Assembly: GCA_024636595.1 (NCBI GenBank) | Contig: JAGXGT010000075.1 | Coordinates: 1 to 14,333, forward strand | DNA: 14,333 nt | Source of the DNA: Sphingomonadales bacterium | Lineage (GTDB): Bacteria; Pseudomonadota; Alphaproteobacteria; Sphingomonadales; Sphingomonadaceae | Direction of reading: 5' to 3' | Part shown: one piece after another, positions 1-6,495 of the stretch | Position numbering within the stretch: position 1 is the stretch's first letter | Layout: each line of letters starts with the position of its first letter | Program-made: the position numbers and the translations under genes | The notes under the pieces: model-generated | Databases searched by the model: none | Told to the model about the DNA's origin: nothing | The model's input: only the letters and a program-made list of their open reading frames with translations

Positions 1-232
1 GCAAATAGGTCTTGTACTCGATCAGCTTCTCGGTGCCGCGGTGCAGCAGACCGATATGCGGATCGACGCGCTCGACAATCTCGCCATCCAGCTCCATCAC
101 CATCCGCAGCACGCCGTGCGCTGCCGGATGCTGGGGGCCGAAGTTGATGGTGAAATTCTGGATTTCCAGATCGCCGACGGTTGGGTCGGCGGAATCGGCC
201 AGATGGTCCATTTCTTCGAGATAGTCAGACAT
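1..232 (-). CDS. nuoD: NADH-quinone oxidoreductase subunit D (NuoD), N-terminal fragment
   Basis: NuoD is the 49-kDa-type subunit of the peripheral arm of respiratory complex I and helps form the quinone-binding pocket next to the N2 cluster. The gene is cut by the left edge, so only the first 77 codons are present. The reverse strand from ATG at 232 reads MSDYLEEMDHLADS, then NFGPQHPAAHGVLR (near residues 31-44) and IGLLHRGTEKLIEYKTY, all hallmark NuoD sequence; the His residues of GPQHPAAH and the HRG motif lie near the quinone pocket in known structures. AAAGGTGGG at 239-247 is a plausible ribosome binding site. It follows nuoC by about 150 nt, a long gap for a nuo operon, filled by repeat elements at 248-378. 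Identity is certain; the rest of the gene lies outside the window. Confidence 0.96.
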   Translation of the reverse strand, partial: MSDYLEEMDHLADSADPTVGDLEIQNFTINFGPQHPAAHGVLRMVMELDGEIVERVDPHIGLLHRGTEKLIEYKTYL

Positions 233-247
233 CAGATGCCCACCTTT

Positions 248-277
248 CCGTTCGCTTCGAGCGAAGTCGAGAAGCCG
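248..277. repeat. REP-like intergenic repeat, copy a (direct repeat of 298-327)
   Basis: These 30 bases are identical to 298-327, a tandem spacing of 50 bp. Each copy contains a short palindrome, TTCGCT / TCG / AGCGAA, so it can form its own small hairpin. In the nuo transcript this copy ends directly upstream of the nuoD ribosome binding site. The TCGAGCGAAGTCGA core is of a type I associate with dispersed intergenic repeats in sphingomonad genomes (recollection, not a search). Confidence 0.8.
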
Positions 278-291
278 TCAGCCAGAGTTCC

Positions 292-378
292 ACTCTCCCG
301 TTCGCTTCGAGCGAAGTCGAGAAGCCGGTTGGGACGGATAGAGGTGTCTCGACTGCGCTCGACACGAACGGGGAGAGA
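292..378. repeat. Long inverted repeat / stem-loop between nuoC and nuoD (copy b plus inverted copy)
   Basis: Copy b (298-326 with flanking CTCTC) is followed by an inverted, diverged copy at 344-378 containing CTCGACTGCGCTCGA. The arms are complementary over roughly 33 bases with a few mismatches and a loop of about 17 bases. It lies between the nuoC stop and the nuoD start, so the nuo mRNA would carry a strong hairpin there. There is no T-tract, so it does not look like a simple intrinsic terminator. A role in mRNA processing or stability is possible but inferred. Confidence 0.8.
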
Positions 379-386
379 AAACATAC

Positions 387-1169
387 TCACTTCCCTTCCC
401 CCGATTTATTCGTCCCCGACTTGGTCCGCTTCGGAGCCGGCTTCTTGACATTCGCCTCGTCGCGCTTCGATGGCTTGGCTGCCTTTTTGTTGGCCTTCTT
501 GCCAGCGCCCGTATCTTTTTTATCTTCGGTAGTCTTCGGCGTGGACGGCGGCGCTTCGCCACCGACTTTCTCGTCCCCGGGCAGGATATAGTCCGCGCCT
601 TCCCAAGGCGACATGAAATCGAAGCTGCGGAAATCCTGCGCCAGCTTCACCGGCTCGTAGACCACGCGCTTGGCTTCTTCGGAATAGCGCATCTCGACAT
701 AGCCAGTCAGCGGGAAATCCTTGCGGAACGGGTGGCCCTGAAAACCATAGTCGGTCAGGATCCGCCGCAGATCGGTATTGCCGTCAAACAATACGCCATA
801 CATGTCGAACACTTCGCGCTCGAGCCAGCCGGCGACTTCCCAGATATGGGTGACGCTCGGCACCGGCGTATCCTCGTCGGTGGTCACCTTGACCCGGATG
901 CGGTGGTTCTTGGTCAGACTGAGCAGATGATAGCAGACCTCGAACCGTTCGGGGCGATCCGGATAGTCGACACCGGCAATCTCGACCAGCTGTTGATATT
1001 CATGCTTGTCGCGCAGCTTGTCGAGCACCGTCGCAAGCTTGCTGCGCTCGACGGTAAAGCTGATTTCGCCATAGGCCTCGACGGTGTCGAGCAAGGCAGC
1101 GCCAATCGCCTTGCCAAGCTTGGCAGCGACGCCGGTGTTGCTCGAAATGGCTGGTGCACTATGGGCCAT
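387..1169 (-). CDS. nuoC: NADH-quinone oxidoreductase subunit C (NuoC) with Lys-rich C-terminal tail
   Basis: NuoC is the 30-kDa-type peripheral-arm subunit of complex I and packs against NuoD. The 260-residue product has the classical domain at about 30-190, including HIWEVAGWLEREVFDMYGV (108-126) and RRILTDYGFQGHPFRKDFPL (135-154), which contains the family signature. A tail of about 60 residues (201-260) follows with 16 Lys and little hydrophobic content; this lies outside the conserved domain and is probably disordered. ATG at 1169 has GGAGGG at 1175-1180, five bases upstream. The first two G of that site also form the foot of a repeat hairpin (1179-1250). The stop at 387 lies just before the 292-378 stem-loop. 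It is third in the nuoABCD order, 106 nt after nuoB. Identity is very secure; the role of the tail is unknown. Confidence 0.97.
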   Translation of the reverse strand: MAHSAPAISSNTGVAAKLGKAIGAALLDTVEAYGEISFTVERSKLATVLDKLRDKHEYQQLVEIAGVDYPDRPERFEVCYHLLSLTKNHRIRVKVTTDEDTPVPSVTHIWEVAGWLEREVFDMYGVLFDGNTDLRRILTDYGFQGHPFRKDFPLTGYVEMRYSEEAKRVVYEPVKLAQDFRSFDFMSPWEGADYILPGDEKVGGEAPPSTPKTTEDKKDTGAGKKANKKAAKPSKRDEANVKKPAPKRTKSGTNKSGEGK

Positions 1170-1178
1170 CAGATCCCT

Positions 1179-1250
1179 CCGTTCGTCTCGAGCGAAGTCG
1201 AGAGACCGTTATTCACCAAAGCATGTCTCGACTGCGCTCGACATGAACGG
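1179..1250. repeat. Inverted repeat / stem-loop between nuoB and nuoC, overlapping the nuoC ribosome binding site
   Basis: The arm at 1179-1207 (CCGTTCGTCTCGAGCGAAGT and on) pairs with 1221-1250 (ATGTCTCGACTGCGCTCGAC and on), giving a stem of about 28 bp with a few mismatches and a short loop. It belongs to the same repeat family as 248-378. In the minus-strand transcript the 3' arm ends in the first two G of the nuoC GGAGGG. There is no T-tract, so a terminator is unlikely. Confidence 0.8.
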
Positions 1251-1275
1251 ACAAATTTCAATGTAACCACCATAT

Positions 1276-1848
1276 TCACCGTTCGAACGTCCCGACGCGG
1301 CGGATCTTCCGCTGCAATTGCATCACCCCGTAAAGCAAGGCTTCGGCAGTCGGCGGGCATCCCGGTACGTAGATGTCGACCGGAACGATCCGGTCGCAAC
1401 CGCGAACCACCGAGTAGCTGTAGTGATAATAGCCGCCGCCATTGGCGCAGCTGCCCATCGAGATGACATATTTCGGATCGGACATCTGGTCATAGACCTT
1501 GCGCAGCGCCGGTGCCATCTTGTTGCACAAAGTGCCGGCAACAATCATCACGTCCGACTGGCGCGGGCTGGCGCGCGGAGCAGCGCCAAAGCGCTCCATG
1601 TCGTAGCGCGGCATATTGACGTGGATCATCTCGACCGCGCAGCAAGCGAGACCAAAGGTCATCCACCAGAGCGAGCCGGTACGCGCCCAGTTGAACAGAT
1701 CCTCGGTCGAGGTGACAAGGAAGCCCTTGTCATTCACTTCCGAATTCATATCCTTGAAAAACGCATCATCGGGCTGGGTATCGGGACGCATGGGCGTACC
1801 GTCCGCGTTCAGGATCGCCGATCCGCTATTATTGGGTTCTAGTCCCAT
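1276..1848 (-). CDS. nuoB: NADH-quinone oxidoreductase subunit B (NuoB)
   Basis: NuoB (PSST homologue) carries cluster N2, the last 4Fe-4S centre, which passes electrons to quinone. The product has 190 residues. Expected cluster ligands are visible: the adjacent Cys pair in FGLACCAVEM (69 and 70), Cys134 in SMGSCANGGGYY and Cys164 in VPGCPPTAEALL. The N-terminal 35 or so residues are a variable extension before the conserved core. ATG at 1848 is chosen because AGGAG lies just upstream with good spacing; internal Met20 or Met34 are less likely. It overlaps the end of nuoA by 10 nt, implying translational coupling. No anomaly seen. Confidence 0.97.
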   Translation of the reverse strand: MGLEPNNSGSAILNADGTPMRPDTQPDDAFFKDMNSEVNDKGFLVTSTEDLFNWARTGSLWWMTFGLACCAVEMIHVNMPRYDMERFGAAPRASPRQSDVMIVAGTLCNKMAPALRKVYDQMSDPKYVISMGSCANGGGYYHYSYSVVRGCDRIVPVDIYVPGCPPTAEALLYGVMQLQRKIRRVGTFER

Positions 1849-2213
1849 TCCAGCGCTCCTACCTTCCAGGCGTAAGCGAAACCGATGATCAGTTCCGCGA
1901 GAAATACCATCATTGTCGTCCAGCCGACCCAGCCGGTCAGTTCCAGCGAAACCGCCCAGGGAAACAGAAACGCCGCTTCCAGATCAAAAATGATGAACAG
2001 GATCGCGACAAGATAGAAACGCACATCAAACTGGCTGCGCGAATCTTCAAAGGCCGGAAAGCCGCACTCATATTCCGAGAGCTTTTCCGCGCTCGGATTA
2101 TGGGTCCCGGTCAGCCGGGAAACGCCCATCGGCAGAAACACGAAGGCTGTAGACAGAGCTACCGCTACAAACAGGAACAATAATATCGGTGCATATTCGG
2201 AAAGATCGACCAC
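1839..2213 (-). CDS. nuoA: NADH-quinone oxidoreductase subunit A (NuoA)
   Basis: NuoA (ND3 homologue) is a membrane subunit of complex I at the junction of membrane and peripheral arms. The product has 124 residues with three predicted transmembrane helices at about 8-30, 66-88 and 97-117. The conserved loop SAEKLSEYECGFPAFEDSR (41-59) and the FDLEAAFLFPW segment (76-86) are diagnostic. The start is GTG at 2213: an in-frame TAG lies 15 bases further up and no ATG is available before residue 29. No strong ribosome binding site is visible. It is the first gene of the nuo operon, about 100 nt downstream of the inositol-monophosphatase gene on the same strand, so it may have its own promoter. Confidence 0.96.
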   Translation of the reverse strand: MVDLSEYAPILLFLFVAVALSTAFVFLPMGVSRLTGTHNPSAEKLSEYECGFPAFEDSRSQFDVRFYLVAILFIIFDLEAAFLFPWAVSLELTGWVGWTTMMVFLAELIIGFAYAWKVGALEWD

Positions 2214-2243
2214 AGATGACTCGTTTCGCTAATATTGGGGCCG

Positions 2244-2272
2244 CTTTTAGGCAGTGGGTCCCCATGCCGCAA
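2244..2272 (-). promoter_or_regulatory. Possible promoter of the nuo operon
   Basis: Read on the minus strand, TTGCGG (2267-2272) and TAAAAG (2244-2249) are separated by exactly 17 bases and sit about 30 bases before the nuoA GTG. The match to a sigma-70 consensus is moderate (three of six and four of six). It is the best candidate in the gap between the inositol-monophosphatase stop and nuoA. Confidence 0.3.
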
Positions 2273-2317
2273 GGGCGAAATGGCTTAATTTTTCGGCCTT
2301 TTGCGAGGCATTCGCAG

Positions 2318-3136
2318 TTACAGCAGCGACTTTGCCAATATCCGGTGCAGCTTACTGTGCAGCGCTTCGTTCGATGCCAAAATTTCGCCCTGACCGATCG
2401 GCTGGTCGCCGCCGGTATAGTCGGTGACAAAGCCGCCGGCTTCGCGAACCATCAAAATGCCCGCGGCGACATCCCATACTTTCAGACCCGCTTCAAAAAA
2501 GCCGTCGTAGCGGCCAGCTGCGAGCCAGGCGAGATCGAGGGCAGCCGAACCGTTGCGCCTTATGCCGGCAACCTGCGGTGCGACGGCGCCGAAAATCCGG
2601 GCCCATTCGCTGAGATCGCCGTGGCCCTTGAAGGGAATACCGGTGGCAATCAGCGATTCCGAGAGATCGCGGCGGGCCGACACGCGCAGGCGGCGTTCGC
2701 CCAGCCATGCGCCCTTGTCCATTTCCGCCCACCATGTCTGGTCATTGAGCGGCTCGTAGATCAGTCCGCTGGTAATCTTGCCCCAGCCGCGGCCGTCGAG
2801 CGAAGGCTCCTGCACCGCGATCGAAATCGCGAAATGCGGAATGCCGTGGAGAAAATTGCTGGTGCCGTCTAGCGGATCGATGATCCAGCGCGGCTTGCCT
2901 TCCTCGCCCTCGATCATGCCGCCCTCTTCGAGCACAAAGCCCCAGCCCGGACGGACCTTCAGCAACTCGTCATAGAGAATCCGTTCGGCCCGCATATCGG
3001 CCTTGGACACAAAATCGGCTGGCCCTTTTTTCGAGACCTGCAAATGCTCAACTTCGCCAAAGTCCCGGCGCAGGCGCGATCCCGCCTTGCGCGCGGCGCG
3101 TTCCATGACGGTGATAAGGGCGGAATGTGCAGGCAT
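2318..3136 (-). CDS. Inositol monophosphatase family protein (SuhB-like)
   Basis: A member of the Mg-dependent, Li-sensitive phosphatase superfamily that hydrolyses inositol-1-phosphate or related sugar phosphates; the exact substrate cannot be read from sequence. The 272-residue protein has the metal-binding acidic pair at about 70-71 (LEEGG, where many relatives have EESG), motif A WIIDPLDGTSNFLHG (84-98) and motif B WDVAAGILMVREAGG (221-235) with the catalytic-site Asp222. The ATG at 3136 has GGAG (3144-3147) six to seven bases upstream, directly next to a repeat hairpin. It lies downstream of efp on the same strand with a gap of 124 nt and upstream of nuoA. It could alternatively act on histidinol phosphate or 3'-phosphoadenosine 5'-phosphate like other superfamily members, but the motif spacing fits SuhB/IMPase best. 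Confidence 0.93.
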   Translation of the reverse strand: MPAHSALITVMERAARKAGSRLRRDFGEVEHLQVSKKGPADFVSKADMRAERILYDELLKVRPGWGFVLEEGGMIEGEEGKPRWIIDPLDGTSNFLHGIPHFAISIAVQEPSLDGRGWGKITSGLIYEPLNDQTWWAEMDKGAWLGERRLRVSARRDLSESLIATGIPFKGHGDLSEWARIFGAVAPQVAGIRRNGSAALDLAWLAAGRYDGFFEAGLKVWDVAAGILMVREAGGFVTDYTGGDQPIGQGEILASNEALHSKLHRILAKSLL

Positions 3137-3148
3137 TTTAAATCTCCC

Positions 3149-3181
3149 CCCTCCCGTTTACGGGAGGGGCTGGGGGTGGGT
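3149..3181. repeat. GC-rich palindromic repeat, copy A (second family)
   Basis: CTCCCG / TTTA / CGGGAG forms a tight hairpin, followed by GGGCTGGGGGTGGGT. It is an inverted copy of 3221-3253. In the transcript the hairpin ends immediately before the ribosome binding site of the inositol-monophosphatase gene. Confidence 0.8.
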
Positions 3182-3220
3182 CTATCTGTTTTTCAAAGAG
3201 CGGGCGAGCAAGATCGCAAT

Positions 3221-3253
3221 GCCCACCCCTGATCCCTCCCGCAAGCGGGAGGG
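3221..3253. repeat. GC-rich palindromic repeat, copy B (inverted partner of 3149-3181)
   Basis: GCCCACCCCTGAT is followed by the perfect hairpin CCCTCCCG / CAAG / CGGGAGGG, seven bases after the efp stop codon in the minus-strand transcript. Its reverse complement matches copy A across about 33 bases with few differences. The pair, with a 39-base spacer, resembles a two-hairpin BIME-like unit. No T-tract follows, so termination after efp is not assured. Confidence 0.8.
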
Positions 3254-3260
3254 AAAATGA

Positions 3261-3824
3261 TTAGCTGGCCTTGCCAACATATTCGCGGGCATAGACATCG
3301 ACGATGATCCTTGTGCCCGCCGAAATGAACGGCGGCACCATGACGCGGACGCCATTGTCGAGAATGGCTGGCTTGTAGCTGGACGAAGCCGTCTGGCCCT
3401 TGACCACGCCATCGGCCTCGACAATCACGGCTTCAATCTGGTCGGGCAGTGCTACGGAGATCGGCTTTTCGTCATACAGCTCCAGCTGTACATCCATACC
3501 ATCCTGCAGAAATTCCGCCGCATCGCCAAGCAGGTCGGCGGGCAAGGTGATCTGCTCGTAATTTTCCTTGTCCATGAAGGTCAGCATATCGTCTTCGGCG
3601 AACAGGTACTGGAAGGTCTTGGTATCAAGCCGAACCTTCTCGAGCGTGTCGGCGCTGCGGAAGCGGACATTGGTCTTGCGCCCGTCGACGAGATTCTTCA
3701 TCTCGACCTGCATATAAGCGCCGCCCTTGCCCGGCTGGGTATGCTGGATCTTGGCAACCTTCCACAGGCCACCTTCATATTCCAAAATATTGCCGGGACG
3801 GATATCTACACCGCTGATCTTCAT
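3261..3824 (-). CDS. efp: Elongation factor P
   Basis: EF-P binds the ribosome between the P and E sites and relieves stalling at consecutive prolines. The product is 187 residues, the usual length: an N-terminal KOW-like domain, then two OB-fold domains ending in RIIVDVYAREYVGKAS. The tip loop HTQPGKGGAY has Lys33 at the position modified in many bacteria (Lys34 in E. coli), so this is a Lys-type rather than Arg-type EF-P. The start is the ATG at 3824 (MKISGVDIRPGN). An upstream in-frame ATG at 3902 would add 26 residues not seen in the family and is rejected. GAGA lies upstream as a weak ribosome binding site. The 193-bp gap to the divergent gene at 4018 should hold its promoter. Confidence 0.97.
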   Translation of the reverse strand: MKISGVDIRPGNILEYEGGLWKVAKIQHTQPGKGGAYMQVEMKNLVDGRKTNVRFRSADTLEKVRLDTKTFQYLFAEDDMLTFMDKENYEQITLPADLLGDAAEFLQDGMDVQLELYDEKPISVALPDQIEAVIVEADGVVKGQTASSSYKPAILDNGVRVMVPPFISAGTRIIVDVYAREYVGKAS

Positions 3825-4017
3825 CGCTAGTCTCGCTTGATAGATTGTTTGATTGAGCGGCGCTGTAATCTGCTGGCGGATAATAGGCAAGCCCGGTGAC
3901 AATGCCCGGCGTTAATGCCTGATAGCAATGAGAGCCGGAGACGACGAAAGGCTGTGCGATGGATCACAGGTCTTTTTCATACAATACCGCGAATCGCCCA
4001 GCGGCTAGTACGGGGTC

Positions 4018-4263
4018 ATGGGACAGACAGATATCATCGGATTAGGAAACGGCTACACAGATATGCCCGCGCGTCGCAAGGCAGCGCTGGCCGCTGGCCT
4101 GTTCGGATATTCAATCGGCGATGGCCAGGTCCGCTCGTTCAAACCGACGGAGGGCTATTTGCGCGATATCGAACAAATGCCCAATTTTGCGCCGCCATCG
4201 GTCAGCAACTTCGTCGCGCAATACATGGCTTCGCATATGGGCAAGACGCGCACGCCGTCCTAA
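4018..4263 (+). CDS. Small conserved-looking protein of unknown function
   Basis: I do not recognise this family. The 81-residue product starts MGQTDIIGLGNGYTD and is predicted soluble, with no signal peptide or membrane segment. It has a mixed composition including GLFGYSIGDGQVRSF and ends MGKTRTPS. Support for coding comes from GGGG four bases before ATG, GC-rich third positions like its neighbours, and a stop that coincides with the end of thiE. It is transcribed divergently from efp and convergently with thiE; the stops overlap in CTAA at 4260-4263. It is the only plus-strand gene in the left 10.9 kb. A function cannot be assigned. Confidence 0.68.
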   Translation: MGQTDIIGLGNGYTDMPARRKAALAAGLFGYSIGDGQVRSFKPTEGYLRDIEQMPNFAPPSVSNFVAQYMASHMGKTRTPS

Positions 4264-4898
4264 TCGTCCGAAGCCGCGCTCAATATATCAGTAAATTTCC
4301 GGACGGCTTCTGCCGGTCCGGCCGGATCATTCCAGACAGCACCGCATACGGCGAGAAAATCGGCGCCGGCATCGATCAGCGGCGGGCAATTGTCCGGGGT
4401 TATGCCGCCAATGGCAACGCTGGGAATTTCCATCATCGCCGACCACCAGCGGACCAGATCCAGATCCGGATTGTGGTGCGTTTCCTTGGTAGTGGTTGGA
4501 AAAAATGCGCCGAACGCGACATAATTGGCCCCGTCCTGGCCCGCTTCCATCGCCAGATGGCGGCTATCATGGCAGGTGATCCCAATCTGGACATCCTTGC
4601 CCAGTGCCGCCCGGGCATCTTTCAGACTCTCGTCGCCCTGCCCCAGATGCACACCATCCGCACCCAGTTGCTGCGCCAGCGCGACATCGTCATTGACGAT
4701 GAAAGCGACGTCAAATTCGTCGCAAATCGCTTTCAGCGGCTCGGCCAGCCGGGCCGCTTCCTCGCGATCGACATCCTTCAGCCGAAACTGAAAGGCAGAG
4801 ACGGGTCCGGCTTGCAACGCCTCGCGCAAACGGTCCGGAAAGGATCCGCCGACGTCCAGCGGCGAAATCAGATATAGCTGGCAGGGAATGTCTCTCAT
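4260..4898 (-). CDS. thiE: Thiamine-phosphate synthase (ThiE)
   Basis: Couples hydroxymethylpyrimidine diphosphate with the thiazole phosphate to give thiamine phosphate. From the ATG at 4898 the protein has 212 residues and a TIM-barrel fold. Visible motifs are QFRLKD (37-42), VNDD (68-71), DGVHLGQ (81-87), the pyrophosphate loop FGAFFPTTTK (129-138) and VAIGGITPDN (161-170). The more upstream ATG at 4946 would overlap the methyltransferase gene by 29 nt and add a non-conserved leader, so 4898 is preferred. It is last in the tkt-gap-pgk-fba cluster, 19 nt after the O-methyltransferase gene. TenI-type proteins are the main alternative, but the intact HLGQ and PTTTK motifs favour ThiE. Confidence 0.9.
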   Translation of the reverse strand: MRDIPCQLYLISPLDVGGSFPDRLREALQAGPVSAFQFRLKDVDREEAARLAEPLKAICDEFDVAFIVNDDVALAQQLGADGVHLGQGDESLKDARAALGKDVQIGITCHDSRHLAMEAGQDGANYVAFGAFFPTTTKETHHNPDLDLVRWWSAMMEIPSVAIGGITPDNCPPLIDAGADFLAVCGAVWNDPAGPAEAVRKFTDILSAASDD

Positions 4899-4917
4899 GG
4901 CCTGACTTCTAGCGTCT

Positions 4918-5583
4918 TCATCGCACCAAGGCGAGCAGGAAACCATCCCACTTCTTGCTGCCTACCGTCTGGACCGCGGTGGCGTCGATCCGGGGATTCC
5001 CATGCAATGCATCGTATAACTGACGCGTTCCGGGAACCTTGGGATCACTGGACTGCGGATTGATCACCTCGCCTTCGCGCACGACATTGTCGAACACCAG
5101 CATCGTGCCGGGACGCGACAAGCGGGTCGCATAGTCCAGATAGGCAGCATAATTTTCCTTGTCGGCATCAACGAAGATGAAATCGAAAGCCGCCTCGCCC
5201 TGCGCGCACATCGCTTCGAGCGTTTCGCTGGCCGGTCCGATGCGGATATCGACAACATCGCCCAAACCGGCATTATCGATATTCTTGCGAGCAACCGCTG
5301 CATATTCAGGATCGAGTTCCAGCGTCACCAGTTGCCCGCCCTCGCCGAGCGCGCGGGCGAGCCAGATGGTCGAATAGCCACCCAGCGTCCCTATTTCCAG
5401 AATACGCGACGCGCTAACACCGCGCGCCAGCAATTGCAGCAGCTTGCCTTGCGCCTGCGAAACGTCGATCGGCGGCAGGCCCGCCTGCTGGTTATTTTCC
5501 AGCGTGGCCGCCTGAACCGCGTCCTCGCCAATCAGCTTGTCGGCGATATAATCATCGACTGCGGACCAGCGGGGATCGGACAT
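4918..5583 (-). CDS. SAM-dependent O-methyltransferase (family 3, CCoAOMT-like)
   Basis: A class I methyltransferase of the caffeoyl-CoA/catechol O-methyltransferase group; the acceptor is unknown. The 221-residue product has the SAM loop ILEIGTLGGYSTIW (61-74), an acidic residue after strand 2 (LELDPEY, 88-94), IFVDADKENY (136-145) and LVFDNVVREGEV (162-173). By analogy with plant CCoAOMT, Asp139, Asp165 and Asn166 would bind the divalent metal. The ATG at 5583 lies two bases after the fba stop (TGACCATG) with no good ribosome binding site of its own, so it is probably translationally coupled to fba. Its presence inside a glycolytic/thiamine run is not explained by pathway logic. Confidence 0.9.
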   Translation of the reverse strand: MSDPRWSAVDDYIADKLIGEDAVQAATLENNQQAGLPPIDVSQAQGKLLQLLARGVSASRILEIGTLGGYSTIWLARALGEGGQLVTLELDPEYAAVARKNIDNAGLGDVVDIRIGPASETLEAMCAQGEAAFDFIFVDADKENYAAYLDYATRLSRPGTMLVFDNVVREGEVINPQSSDPKVPGTRQLYDALHGNPRIDATAVQTVGSKKWDGFLLALVR

Positions 5584-5585
5584 GG

Positions 5586-6472
5586 TCAGGCGATCGAAGC
5601 GCGATAAATCTGGTCAATCGCGCCGCCGAGCACTGCGTCAAATTCCTCGTCGCTTTGCGAAACCCGGAGATCCTGCAGCAAGCCACGGCTGAAGCTGGCG
5701 ATCATGCCTTCATTCTTCGCCAGTTCCGCGCACGCATCTTCGGTCGAATAGCCGCCGGAAAGCGCTACCAGACGGATCACCTTGGGATGACCGATCAGAG
5801 ATTTGTAGAGATTGGGTTCGACCGGGATCGACAGTTTCAGCATCACCCGCTGATCATCCGCAGCGCGTCGAGCTGCTTGGTCAGTTCGCCCAAAAGGATC
5901 TTGTCGCACGCGGCGCGTTCGTCGCTCTTGATATTCACTTCCGGCTCGATGATCGGCACCAGTCCGTGGCTCAAAATCTGCTTGCCGAAATCGAACTGCT
6001 GCGCGACGACTGCCGCGATACCCTTGGCATTGGCCTTGTTGATCACCGACCGCATCTTGGTTCCGAACACGCCTTTCGACACGGCATGCTTGCACTGGTC
6101 ATCCAAGTCCGGAATCGGTTTCATCAGCTGAACACCGTTCGCTTCGTCTTCCAGCCCCTTGTCGACCTTCAGAAACGGCACGACGCCGCTATCCCACAGC
6201 GCTTCCGGCACCGGCTTACCGCCGGCGTCGCCATTCATCGTCTTCTCGAACAGGATCGCGCCGATCACCTTGCCGTTGCCAAAGCTGGGCGAGGTGATGA
6301 TGCGGCTGCGCATCTTGTGGATCAGGCCGAACATCTCGTCATCATTGGAGAACGAATCCGCGCCGATCCCGTAACCGGCCAGCGCCTTGGGCGTCGAGCC
6401 ACCGCTCTGGTCCAGCGCGGCGATAAAGCCTTGGCCATTCTCGATTTTGCTCATCATTTCACTATTCGCCAT
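5586..6472 (-). CDS. fba: Class I fructose-bisphosphate aldolase, frame broken by an apparent 1-base deletion
   Basis: Cleaves fructose 1,6-bisphosphate to dihydroxyacetone phosphate and glyceraldehyde 3-phosphate through a Schiff base. From the ATG at 6472 (AGGA at 6481-6484, eight bases away) the first frame reads GFIAALDQSGGSTPKAL and GLVPIIEPEVNI, then stops at 5843 after 209 residues. The rest, VMLKLSIPVEPNLYKSLIG, LVALSGGYS and NEGMIASFSR, continues in another frame to 5586. The frames join near 5858-5861: one extra G at 5860 gives LDALPDDQRVMLKL and a 295-residue protein, normal for bacterial class I enzymes. The Schiff-base Lys is expected in VMLKLSIP, after the break, so the truncated product would be inactive. 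Sequencing error and true mutation cannot be separated here. It sits 23 nt after pgk. Confidence 0.9.
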
Positions 6473-6495
6473 TTTTGGTTTCCTGATATTTTCAA

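Noticed and set aside
292..378. Stem-loop as a rho-independent terminator inside the nuo operon
   Set aside because: No T-tract follows on either strand and the same repeat occurs elsewhere; the downstream nuoD needs the transcript to continue.
248..1250. Repeats at 248-378 and 1179-1250 as a CRISPR array
   Set aside because: Too few copies, mixed orientation, internal palindromes and a whole nuoC gene between them; no spacers of regular length and no cas genes.
3261..3902. Longer efp starting at ATG 3902
   Set aside because: The extra 26 residues have no counterpart in EF-P, whose N terminus is MKISGVDIRPGN at 3824.
3915..4877. Long plus-strand open frame (320 codons) opposite thiE
   Set aside because: It is antisense to the well-supported thiE and crosses the small gene in another frame; composition is that of a shadow frame rich in Arg and Gln.
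4260..4946. Longer thiE starting at ATG 4946
   Set aside because: It would overlap the methyltransferase gene by 29 nt and add a Cys-rich leader unlike ThiE.
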